DNA from: Winogradskyella sp.
GTDB taxonomy: Bacteria; Bacteroidota; Bacteroidia; Flavobacteriales; Flavobacteriaceae
Assembly (NCBI GenBank): GCA_030149115.1
Contig: JASBSE010000618.1
Coordinates: 1 to 20,172 of the forward strand
Length of the DNA: 20,172 nt
Direction of reading: 5' to 3'
The notes under the pieces: generated by a model
What the model saw: the letters and a program-made list of their open reading frames with translations, nothing else
Database searches by the model: none
Told to the model about the DNA's origin: nothing
Shown here: positions 1-6,512 of the stretch, piece after piece
Position numbering within the stretch: position 1 is the first letter of the stretch
Layout: the number at the start of each line of letters is the position of its first letter
Translations under genes and position numbers: made by a program

Positions 1-148
1 ACAACAAATGGATATACGTATTAACTATATCCTACTTATATGTTTAATCTATATTATTTTTTTAGTCAAACAAATCTCTTCATAAATATACCATTAAAAC
101 TCTAAATAAAAGATTCGCCACTTACCTCAGAATGACAGAAACGACAAA

Positions 149-174
149 AAGGCAAAAACTTTCGCTTTTGCCTT
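149..174 (-). terminator. Rho-independent terminator of the DUF4114/T9SS gene
   Basis: A perfect 9 bp stem (AAGGCAAAA, 149-157, with TTTTGCCTT, 166-174) encloses an 8 nt loop and is followed on the minus strand by a T run. It begins 25 bases after the stop codon of the secreted protein gene. The same hairpin with small changes recurs at 2795-2822 and, more distantly, at 2924-2947. Confidence 0.85.
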
Positions 175-199
175 CAACACTTAAGGTTATTAATTAGGG

Positions 200-2647
200 T
201 TATTTAATAATCAGTTTTAAGGGATTATATGCAAACTGACTATTAGCGATTTTACAGAAGTACAAACCTGCGCTTAGGTTACCTCTGTTAAAGGTGATGC
301 TGTTTCGTCCTGCTACAGCATTGAATGTTTTACTATACACTTGCTTACCTAACTGGTCGTATACGACAAACTGTACGGTTTCGTTTTGTGACATCGTAAA
401 GTTTATACTTGTATTAGATTGCATTGGGTTTGGGAAAGCTTGTAAGGTATTATCTTCGGTTTCAAAATCATTGATACTTAAACTTTGTTGTGCACCAAAT
501 GCGACTTCTGAAACTCCCAAGTTAAATGGCACTGCATTGGCATAATCACCTAATACAGAAAATACTATAGTTTTAACATCTGTAATATTGCCACTTTGCC
601 CATTAGCATCTACAAAATCAGTAAATGCAATGTTATAAAATGTGTTTGCTGTATTTGCAGGTATGGTATAACGTAAACGATTGTTCCAATCCTCTAACTG
701 TTCTGGCATTAATATTACTTCTATTGGATTGTCACTCGTCATATAAAACTGAATGGCTTCAAAATCGGTAACATCTAAAGTTTGATCACCTGGCAATACA
801 TGTCTAAACAGGTTAACATTACCTGTTACTGTACCAGAAACTGTTGGCTGACGCTCTATTTCGTAAAGATCATCGTTATAAGCTATTGGATTATTAGCCA
901 CATCAAAACTTGTAATTTGTTCCAAATGTGTATTGTAATCTATTCCCCAAGAACCATCTGCTAAATACAAAGCATCTTGCTGTGCATATCCATCTACTTG
1001 TAACGAGAAACCAACATCAAACAAATTGCCTGTTGTTATGGCTATACTTTCGTTCCAATTTCCTGACAATGTAATCGTTTGTACATCGTCATAATGTTCT
1101 GTTGTTTCGGTTGAAGCAATACTGGCATTAAAATTTAATGCTGTTGCGTTCACTTTGTTTATAATCTGAAGTTGAATCTCTCCATTGGTATACGCACCTG
1201 ACTTTACAAAAACCATTGGTATAACATCATCTACCATTGCACTCACTAAAGGCTTTTCAGCTGTAAGTGTATCTATAATATGATTACCTATTGAAAACAC
1301 CTGCGAAAATGAACTTCCCCAAATCTGAAAGTTGAAATAATCTCCATCTGGATACTGTGCAATGTTCCAAAAACTAAATAGTTCATTTTGTGTCTCCCCT
1401 AGCTTCACAGAAAAACTTAGGGTATATTCCATTTCACCAGTGGCTCGTAAAATTTTTGCACTGATAATTTTATGACTTCTTACATTTACAGTTCTTATAT
1501 CCTCTAAACTAGAACTGTTTAGTCTATCGCAAATAACCTTTGAGTGGTCATAAACTTCACCTTGAGTTGCGGTTGCTAAAACTGCAGAAACTCTGGTATT
1601 TTCCTTATACATATCTAATGAAAATACTTCTGTGGCATTAGTAATACCTATTAAATCTTCTGGACTGGAAATATAAGCGACCTCATTACCGTACATACCT
1701 GTTTCTGGCAAATACGTATCTAAACTAGGACTATTATTAGATGTTTTCTGTATAAAAGTTCGTTTTTTGTATCTGGTTTGTTTCGCGCGTTTATTGAAAA
1801 CCTCACCTGTTTTACTACGTTTAAAATTTCGTTTTGCAATTAAATTTGACAGATCTCCATTGCTCTCTAGACCACCATCATTACCCGAAGTTACATCTGC
1901 AGCACTACTAACATCTGCATAATTAACTGTTCTTAAAGCCGTGTAAGGATTTGCCGTGATATAGAAAATAGCATCGTTAAAATCGTTATCGCAAGACCCA
2001 TAATCTCTTCTAATATCTTCAAAACCTAAAATGACACGCTCGTTAGTTGGATCATTCAATAAGACATTGTGGTAGCGTAAGGTTTCTTCAGATTCTGGAT
2101 TGTAATCTGGATTAGAATACAGCTGCCAGTGACCATACCCTACAGTACTTGTGGTTGAGTTCCATGCATTGGCTAACAACACCCAGCCAATTCCTGTTCC
2201 GGCAGGAAATGTTCCTAGTTTTACTTTATCTCCTACTTGCAAGCCACCTCCACTGTATAAAGCTGATGCATTTGGAAAAATTATGGTAATATCTTCGGGT
2301 TGTGGAGCTGTAGCTGGTGGATTATTTATATCATAAGTATAAAAACCTAATACGTTTTTGTACCCAGCACCTTCGCTTACAAAAGTTACCCAGACATCTG
2401 CCATACTATCGAGTTGAACATCGGTGTCGTAACCTGAAGAAATATAATGCGGATTATAATCTGGTACAGGATAGCTTTCTGGTAAAGAATTATCTATCAT
2501 CTGCAACGTTTCTCCAGAAACAATATCGCCTGGATTTTCCAAATATAATGGTGTTCCGTCCGATGTGTACTCACCCAAAAATTGATAATTCTGAGCAGAT
2601 ATTGCTATTGATAACAAGGAGCAAACAAATAGTAATTTATGTTTCAT
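200..2647 (-). CDS. Secreted DUF4114-domain protein with T9SS type A sorting tail
   Basis: An 815-residue protein likely exported across the outer membrane and anchored or released at the cell surface by T9SS. Residues 1-19 are a Sec signal peptide ending in SAQ. Residues about 85-235 form a DUF4114-like domain with the signature GFEDI (208-212) followed by the acidic stretch CDNDFNDAIF (219-228), a likely calcium-binding turn. The middle has no domain I can name; residues about 600-730 look like a beta-sandwich of carbohydrate-binding type (inference). The last 75-80 residues are a T9SS sorting domain (FPNPMQSNTSINF, then YDQLGKQVYSK and LSAGLYF). It stands alone between its own promoter (2667-2674) and terminator (149-174). 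Upstream lie three 21 bp-phased motif copies shared with the signalling operon, so it is a predicted target of the LytTR regulator at 3282-3995. The ligand or adhesive role is unknown. Confidence 0.9.
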   Translation of the reverse strand: MKHKLLFVCSLLSIAISAQNYQFLGEYTSDGTPLYLENPGDIVSGETLQMIDNSLPESYPVPDYNPHYISSGYDTDVQLDSMADVWVTFVSEGAGYKNVLGFYTYDINNPPATAPQPEDITIIFPNASALYSGGGLQVGDKVKLGTFPAGTGIGWVLLANAWNSTTSTVGYGHWQLYSNPDYNPESEETLRYHNVLLNDPTNERVILGFEDIRRDYGSCDNDFNDAIFYITANPYTALRTVNYADVSSAADVTSGNDGGLESNGDLSNLIAKRNFKRSKTGEVFNKRAKQTRYKKRTFIQKTSNNSPSLDTYLPETGMYGNEVAYISSPEDLIGITNATEVFSLDMYKENTRVSAVLATATQGEVYDHSKVICDRLNSSSLEDIRTVNVRSHKIISAKILRATGEMEYTLSFSVKLGETQNELFSFWNIAQYPDGDYFNFQIWGSSFSQVFSIGNHIIDTLTAEKPLVSAMVDDVIPMVFVKSGAYTNGEIQLQIINKVNATALNFNASIASTETTEHYDDVQTITLSGNWNESIAITTGNLFDVGFSLQVDGYAQQDALYLADGSWGIDYNTHLEQITSFDVANNPIAYNDDLYEIERQPTVSGTVTGNVNLFRHVLPGDQTLDVTDFEAIQFYMTSDNPIEVILMPEQLEDWNNRLRYTIPANTANTFYNIAFTDFVDANGQSGNITDVKTIVFSVLGDYANAVPFNLGVSEVAFGAQQSLSINDFETEDNTLQAFPNPMQSNTSINFTMSQNETVQFVVYDQLGKQVYSKTFNAVAGRNSITFNRGNLSAGLYFCKIANSQFAYNPLKLIIK

Positions 2648-2666
2648 GATTTCTTGATTTATAGGA

Positions 2667-2674
2667 CAAATCTA
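2667..2674 (-). promoter_or_regulatory. -7 promoter box for the DUF4114/T9SS gene
   Basis: The minus strand reads TAGATTTG, a perfect match to the Bacteroidota -7 consensus TAnnTTTG, 20 bases before the start codon. No clear -33 TTG element lies at the usual distance, which fits a promoter that needs an activator. The proximal copy of the operator-like array starts 29 bp from its upstream edge. Confidence 0.65.
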
Positions 2675-2702
2675 GGTTGCAAAGCGCACCTGTTTTTCAA
2701 TT

Positions 2703-2756
2703 TTCGATTGACACCAAGCTTAGCTCGTTAGATGGCTTTTTAACTTCGGCGAATGG
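2703..2756 (-). promoter_or_regulatory. Predicted LytTR operator array upstream of the DUF4114/T9SS gene
   Basis: Three copies of a 12 bp element lie exactly 21 bp apart: TTCGATTGACAC (2703), CTCGTTAGATGG (2724) and TTCGGCGAATGG (2745). The distal copy matches GTCGACGAATGG at 10 of 12 positions and the middle one at 7; the proximal copy is weak (5) but in phase. Offsets from the -7 box are 29, 50 and 71 bp, the same as at 9205-9258. On the minus strand the distal copy reads ACCATTCGC, close to the general LytTR half-site [TA][AC][CA]GTTN[AG][TG]. Binding by the regulator at 3282-3995 is inferred. Confidence 0.6.
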
Positions 2757-2794
2757 TTTTCTGTCAATTCGCAGTTGACTTACCTTAAAAAACA

Positions 2795-2822
2795 AAAGGC
2801 AAAAACTTTCGTCTTTGCCTTT
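2795..2822 (-). terminator. Terminator hairpin belonging to the decayed gene copy
   Basis: A perfect 9 bp stem (AAAGGCAAA, 2795-2803, with TTTGCCTTT, 2814-2822) is followed on the minus strand by TTTTG and then a T run. It is nearly identical to the terminator at 149-174, including the loop, but no intact gene lies upstream. It would stop transcripts from the orphan promoter at 2994-3001 that pass the hairpin at 2924-2947. Confidence 0.75.
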
Positions 2823-2890
2823 CTACCCAGTTATTAATTAGGGTTAAATAATAATCAGTCCTTAAGGGGTTAAAATGCTACTGATTATTA
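2823..2890 (-). pseudogene. Remnant of the 3' end of a second DUF4114/T9SS-type gene
   Basis: This stretch aligns to the last codons and 3' flank of the secreted protein gene (175-245). Both contain GTTATTAATTAGGGTTA (2830-2846 and 186-202), then ATAATCAGT, TTAAGGG and ACTGANTATTA in the same order. The reading frame for the ending PLKLIIK is broken by one extra base (CCC TTA AGG A CTG ATT ATT). With the matching hairpin at 2795-2822 it looks like the leftover end of a duplicated gene whose body has been lost. Confidence 0.6.
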
Positions 2891-2923
2891 CACGTTTATT
2901 GCTACTAATCTTTTTAATTGAAA

Positions 2924-2947
2924 AGACAAAGGCTTTCACCTTTGCCT
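2924..2947 (-). terminator. Third related terminator-like hairpin
   Basis: CAAAGG (2927-2932) pairs with CCTTTG (2939-2944), extended past one mismatch by further pairs, with TCTTTTC after it on the minus strand. The loop and stem resemble the hairpins at 149-174 and 2795-2822. It lies only about 47-70 bases downstream of the orphan promoter at 2994-3001. Confidence 0.55.
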
Positions 2948-2993
2948 ATTCTAACCATCAATCCAAAAACCATATAACTTATGATCCTCTTGT

Positions 2994-3001
2994 CAAAAAT
3001 A
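2994..3001 (-). promoter_or_regulatory. Orphan -7 promoter box
   Basis: The minus strand reads TATTTTTG, a perfect TAnnTTTG box. No intact gene follows; the next minus-strand sequence is a 19-codon open frame from 2973 running into the hairpin at 2924-2947, then the gene remnant at 2823-2890. It is judged a promoter because its upstream region carries the motif array at the spacing found at the other three promoters, shifted by one base. Confidence 0.5.
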
Positions 3002-3030
3002 GTACGAATGTCTATTCAAAATGTTCTCTT

Positions 3031-3084
3031 TTCGTTGAGTATGTTTAGAGTTGCTTTAGAATGCAAATAAGTGTCGACGAATGG
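3031..3084 (-). promoter_or_regulatory. Predicted LytTR operator array at the orphan promoter
   Basis: The distal copy GTCGACGAATGG (3073-3084) is identical to the two strong copies upstream of the receiver gene, and the match extends to 19 bp (3067-3085 equals 9241-9259). A degraded middle copy (GCTTTAGAATGC, 3053) keeps GAATG. The proximal copy TTCGTTGAGTAT (3031) resembles TTAGATGAGTAA at 9678. Distances from the -7 box are about 30, 52 and 72 bp. The array is far from any intact gene, so it may be left from the gene whose 3' remnant lies at 2823-2890, or may drive a short RNA. Confidence 0.5.
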
Positions 3085-3114
3085 TAACTACTTAACTTTT
3101 ATAGCATTAAATAA

Positions 3115-3144
3115 AAAAAGCAGAAGTTTTTACCTCTGCTTTTT
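3115..3144 (-). terminator. Terminator of the NO-signalling operon
   Basis: A 10 bp stem (AAAAAGCAGA, 3115-3124, with TCTGCTTTTT, 3135-3144) around a 10 nt loop has A/T tails on both sides, so it could act in both directions. On the minus strand it lies about 137 bases after the LytTR regulator stop codon and is the first good hairpin there. Its stem differs from the GGCAAA family at 149, 2795 and 2924. Confidence 0.75.
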
Positions 3145-3281
3145 ATTTGCTATTAATTCAATATTTAAACCTACTATATGAATCTGATTCAAAGATAGAT
3201 AAGACACTTCATCAAACTTTTTAAAATTCGATGACTATACGTTCTGAAACGTTGAAAACCTCTACTGTGGCGATGAGTTGT

Positions 3282-3995
3282 TTAAAGCAAATTAAGGCGC
3301 TTCATTAACTCTGGTCGGTTAGAGCGACTAACCGGAATAACATCTTTTTTAATTAGCCCACTATTATCCTCTATGTCGATGATCTTATCGACATTGATAA
3401 TGTATGAGCGATGTATTTTTAAGAATAAACTATCTGGTAGTTTTTCTTCAATTTTCTTAAGCGTAGAATGTACCGTGTAGTTTTTATCTTCGGTTTTTAT
3501 TAGAATGTAATCACCTTTGGCTTCTACTAAGTAAATACTTGGAATATCAATTTTTATTAGCCTTCTATCTATATTAACATACAAATCGTTCCCTGAGGTT
3601 GTTTCTACCTCATCTGAAGCTTTAGATTTAGATGCATTAGTAAGCGCTGAGCTTTCGGCTTTCTGTATTGCTTTACTAAAACGTTCTGGAGTAATTGGTT
3701 TTACTAAATAATCTACGATACAGTCGTACTCAAAAGCCTGAATTGCAAAATTGGCATCTGAAGTCGTCAATACAATTTTAGGTGGGTTCTTAATCGTTTC
3801 TATAAAGTCGAAACCTGTAAAATCTGGCATGTGTATATCCAAAAAGATTAAATCAACATCATTTTGATTTAAATACTTTATGGCCTGAATTGCATTTGGA
3901 AATTCTTCTAAAACAGTTAAACTATCAACATTACTACAAAGTTGGTTAATTATAGCTCTGGCTGTAGCTTCATCATCTATAATAATACAATTCAT
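3282..3995 (-). CDS. LytTR-family response regulator, output of the phosphorelay
   Basis: A 237-residue cytoplasmic two-domain transcription factor. Residues 1-115 form a receiver with the acidic pair D8/D9 in IIIDDE, phosphoacceptor D53 in FLDIHMP, T77/T78 and K99 in LVKP. Residues about 137-237 are a LytTR DNA-binding domain with typical FLKIHRSYIINVDKI and IPVSRSNRPEL. It is the last gene of the operon, 9 bases after the Hpt gene. LytTR proteins bind direct repeats of about 9-10 bp spaced about two helical turns apart; such repeats at 21 bp period lie upstream of this operon, the DUF4114/T9SS gene and the 113-residue gene, so it probably controls all three. No membrane LytS/YpdA-type kinase accompanies it, which is unusual for the family; input probably comes from the two cytoplasmic kinases through the Hpt protein. 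Confidence 0.93.
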   Translation of the reverse strand: MNCIIIDDEATARAIINQLCSNVDSLTVLEEFPNAIQAIKYLNQNDVDLIFLDIHMPDFTGFDFIETIKNPPKIVLTTSDANFAIQAFEYDCIVDYLVKPITPERFSKAIQKAESSALTNASKSKASDEVETTSGNDLYVNIDRRLIKIDIPSIYLVEAKGDYILIKTEDKNYTVHSTLKKIEEKLPDSLFLKIHRSYIINVDKIIDIEDNSGLIKKDVIPVSRSNRPELMKRLNLL

Positions 3996-4004
3996 AAAAT
4001 AGGA

Positions 4005-4322
4005 TTATAAGGTCTCTAAAAAATTGGTCATGTTTTGTAAAATAGCTTCAAACTCTATTTTACCTTCCATACTGTTTTCCAAGAGATTATCCTCATAGTT
4101 TACAGCAATGTCATAACTCTTTGTTAGGCCTAAAATACTAATTTTATGTTTAAGTTTATGTACATTACTAGCTGCGTCTTTAAAATTGCCAGAAGCTATA
4201 TTAGCAAAATAGACTTCCTTTTCTTTAGGGAATTCGTTTTTAATAATGGCTATTAACTTTTGCTCAAAATCCTTATCTCCACCAGACATGCTTTCTATAT
4301 ACGACAAGTTAGGCTTCTCCAT
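4005..4322 (-). CDS. Stand-alone Hpt phosphotransfer protein
   Basis: A 105-residue, predicted all-helical protein of the histidine phosphotransfer class. The motif HKLKHKISILG matches the Hpt pattern HxLKxxxxxLG, placing the phosphorylated histidine at H55. There is no kinase or receiver domain. The gene overlaps the end of the upstream kinase gene (4309-5376) by 14 bases, so translation is probably coupled, and the LytTR regulator follows 9 bases later. Established role of such proteins: passing phosphate between receiver aspartates. Here it probably takes phosphate from the single-domain receiver (D58 of 8737-9147) and gives it to D53 of the LytTR regulator; the order is inference from the parts present. 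Confidence 0.85.
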   Translation of the reverse strand: MEKPNLSYIESMSGGDKDFEQKLIAIIKNEFPKEKEVYFANIASGNFKDAASNVHKLKHKISILGLTKSYDIAVNYEDNLLENSMEGKIEFEAILQNMTNFLETL

Positions 4323-5376
4323 GGTTCTCTTTTTTTAATGTGAAATAAAATGTAGTTCCTTCTCCTAGCTTTGATGTTAGCCAGATTTTTCCGCCGTATA
4401 TATCCACAATCTTTTTTACGATTGACAAACCTATTCCTGTGGATTCCAGATTACTCTCAAGTTTTTGAAAGGTATTGAAAATTTTATCAAAATATTGCTC
4501 GTCTATACCTTTACCATTGTCTTTGACATAAAACTGCCAAAATTCCACCTCTTCTTTATACCCTATTTCGATTTTACCTTTTTCTTTATCGTTATAATTT
4601 AAGGCATTGGAGATTAAATTCTGAAAAAGCTGTTGCAATCGGTATTTATCACCTTTTATTATTGGTAGATCACCTTTTATAATCGAAAAATGACTAGGTA
4701 CATGAAGGCTTTCTGAAATATCTTCGATAAGTTTATTTGTATCTACATCATAAGCCTCAACCTTATTTTTGCCTATTGTTGAATATTCTAAAATACCATT
4801 AATCAAAGCATCCATTTTCTCAACATTAGACCGAATCAGTCCAAGTTGTGCATTACAGTGGTCATCTAACTTGTCTTTATTATCTTCCATTAGCCAAGCT
4901 GCCAATGCATCAACACTACGAAGAGGTGATTTTAAATCGTGAGACACCATATGCGCATAATCACTAAGTTCTTGATTTTGATACTCAAGTTCAATCAATA
5001 ATTTTTCGCGCTGCTTATTTATTTGAAGTATTTCTTTGGTTTGATTATCAATATCCTCTATGAGTTTTAGTCCATCAATCTTAAAATCACCAATTTCGTT
5101 TTCTTCTATCGCAAATTTTGATGGACCTAAACCTTGCATCACACGCCTTAATTCATCAATAAGGCTTTTTTGTACTCTTGCTTCTTTTCTTAATCTTTCA
5201 TTAGCCTCAAATAATTCTTCAGAACTTATTGCCATAGCTCGCTGTTGCATAGTATACTGCCAATCAAAATTTTCATAAGATCTTCCAACAGCATCTAAAA
5301 ACTTCTCAAGCTCCTTACTTTCTGCTAATTCTTTGCTAAGATATTTTCGTATTTGACGTTTTAATAGTGTTGGCAT
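4309..5376 (-). CDS. Cytoplasmic histidine kinase paired with the FIST sensor
   Basis: A 355-residue kinase with no membrane segment or recognised sensor domain. Residues 1-75 are a charged helical region of the kind often found in signalling proteins next to FIST genes (YENFDWQYTMQQRAMAISS, then EELFEANERL); residues 110-140 are a coiled coil. HisKA: phosphorylated H146 in VSHDLKSPLRS. HATPase_c: N box N257 in LISNALNY, G1 box DNGKG (286-290), GIGLS (314-318) and the end GEGTTFYFTLKK. There is no attached receiver. The start overlaps the FIST stop as TAATG, which implies coupled translation and a working pair. Its catalytic core closely resembles that of the PAS kinase at 6513-8102, so the two are probably paralogues. 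Input is inferred to come from the FIST protein. Confidence 0.9.
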   Translation of the reverse strand: MPTLLKRQIRKYLSKELAESKELEKFLDAVGRSYENFDWQYTMQQRAMAISSEELFEANERLRKEARVQKSLIDELRRVMQGLGPSKFAIEENEIGDFKIDGLKLIEDIDNQTKEILQINKQREKLLIELEYQNQELSDYAHMVSHDLKSPLRSVDALAAWLMEDNKDKLDDHCNAQLGLIRSNVEKMDALINGILEYSTIGKNKVEAYDVDTNKLIEDISESLHVPSHFSIIKGDLPIIKGDKYRLQQLFQNLISNALNYNDKEKGKIEIGYKEEVEFWQFYVKDNGKGIDEQYFDKIFNTFQKLESNLESTGIGLSIVKKIVDIYGGKIWLTSKLGEGTTFYFTLKKENHGEA

Positions 5377-6509
5377 TATTCACTAATTAGAGTTATGGTC
5401 ATGGTTTGGTTATGCAACTGGCAATTTTGTTCTCCTGCAAATGGTGCTATTTCACCATAAGAGTAAAAGCCACAAATTGCTGTTTCATTGCCTAGAGCTT
5501 CTGTAATTTCTTCTATCTCTTCCTCAACTCGCTGATCCATAACTAATTTTCTACCTATACAGCTAACCAATAAAGCCAATTGTGGTTTTGACTTCATACC
5601 CTCTAAAGCTAAATGTGCAGCCTGTCCTGAGGCACTTGCTATATTGTCTATATTGGTCATCATTAATTGAACCTTGGACTGTTCTGGAATATCACCAGCC
5701 AAAATCATAGTATTTTTTTCTTCATCTATATTCAGTATGGTTCTTACATACGGTTGTTCTTCATTTTCACTTTTTACATTTAATGGATATAATAATGCCG
5801 CACCTGGTAATTTCTTTGAAGTATCACCAAGGTACTTTTTGTATAAATCTAACGCTGGTTTATCATCTAGCTCGTAAAGCTCATTTGAAACAGATTTGGT
5901 TACCGAACGTTCTGGTCCAAAAGGTGTCCACCCACCACGTATTGCAAATGAAGACTCAAAACTTTCTCCATAAAAACCTATAGCTACGATTTCTCCTGTT
6001 TTAGGACTTTCATTATAGGACGAAAGTGTTTTTTCAAAACGTGGTCCATCACCACACAATCCTCCTGTTATTAAAATTTTATTTTCAAACGCTTCATTCA
6101 TAGCTTTAGTAAGCTCACTTCCGTTTATAAAACTCCCATCTGAAATAACAAAAATGTGTTTTAAACCTTCCGAAGGAAACTGATTGACCAAATTTTCGCC
6201 AGCCGCATAACTGTTATTATCAAAATTTTTGACGCTACTTGTTTTTATTAAAAATTCTGTTTTTTCAAATTCTATAGCCGTAATCGTAATAGCTTCATCA
6301 TTTACAGTATCTACAACAATGTCTCCACTTGTTGACCCAAAAACCAAGTGCCCGTTTGGAAATAATGACTTTACCTCAGTGTAAATATTTGAATCTTCTA
6401 ATAGAAATCTATTCCCAAAGACTAGTACTAAAGGATTGTTTAATGCCATTGAAGGCGAAAGGTATTGCCAATCTTCACCTTTATTTCTTTGTAATTGTAC
6501 AATTTTCAT
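5376..6509 (-). CDS. FIST-domain sensor protein (NosP-like candidate NO sensor)
   Basis: A 377-residue soluble protein with FIST_N (about residues 25-215; VFGSTSGDIV, ITGGLCGDG) and FIST_C (about 216-357; SCIGRK, then GFYSYGEIAPF at 347-357). FIST domains are sensory modules; some proteobacterial members, named NosP, bind heme and nitric oxide and control a histidine kinase encoded next door. Here the gene lies 3 bases after the PAS kinase and overlaps the next kinase by one base. Histidines at 54, 118, 299 and 366 are the only possible histidine heme ligands; I cannot tell which, if any, is used. The partner H-NOX gene in the same operon supports a heme/NO role. Other FIST proteins may sense small ligands such as amino acids, so NO binding is inference; the FIST family call is firm. 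Confidence 0.88.
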   Translation of the reverse strand: MKIVQLQRNKGEDWQYLSPSMALNNPLVLVFGNRFLLEDSNIYTEVKSLFPNGHLVFGSTSGDIVVDTVNDEAITITAIEFEKTEFLIKTSSVKNFDNNSYAAGENLVNQFPSEGLKHIFVISDGSFINGSELTKAMNEAFENKILITGGLCGDGPRFEKTLSSYNESPKTGEIVAIGFYGESFESSFAIRGGWTPFGPERSVTKSVSNELYELDDKPALDLYKKYLGDTSKKLPGAALLYPLNVKSENEEQPYVRTILNIDEEKNTMILAGDIPEQSKVQLMMTNIDNIASASGQAAHLALEGMKSKPQLALLVSCIGRKLVMDQRVEEEIEEITEALGNETAICGFYSYGEIAPFAGEQNCQLHNQTMTITLISE

Positions 6510-6512
6510 TAG

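Larger units (their letters stand above)
2648..3281. other. Gene-free stretch rich in regulatory elements and gene remains
   Basis: This 634 bp interval between the DUF4114/T9SS gene and the LytTR gene holds no intact gene. In order it contains the promoter and motif array of the DUF4114 gene, a hairpin plus broken 3' gene end, a third hairpin, an orphan promoter with its motif array and the operon terminator. A small inverted repeat (GTCAA, 7 bases, TTGAC) lies at 2763-2779. Nothing was recognised in 3145-3281. Confidence 0.7.

Noticed and set aside
1..148. Possible gene or RNA at the left edge
   Set aside because: No open frame of useful length, no RNA-like fold and no promoter box I could support; the bases are AT-rich spacer after the terminator.
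2763..2779. Inverted repeat GTCAA-N7-TTGAC as an operator
   Set aside because: Five-base arms are expected often in this AT-rich DNA and it lies upstream of the array without a repeat elsewhere.
2914..2973. 19-codon open frame on the minus strand as a small gene
   Set aside because: It ends inside a terminator hairpin, has a biased composition and no recognisable pattern or clear ribosome binding site; kept only as part of the orphan-promoter finding.
3001..3012. TACGAATGT at the orphan promoter as another motif copy
   Set aside because: It keeps only ACGAATG, overlaps the -7 box region and is out of the 21 bp phase.
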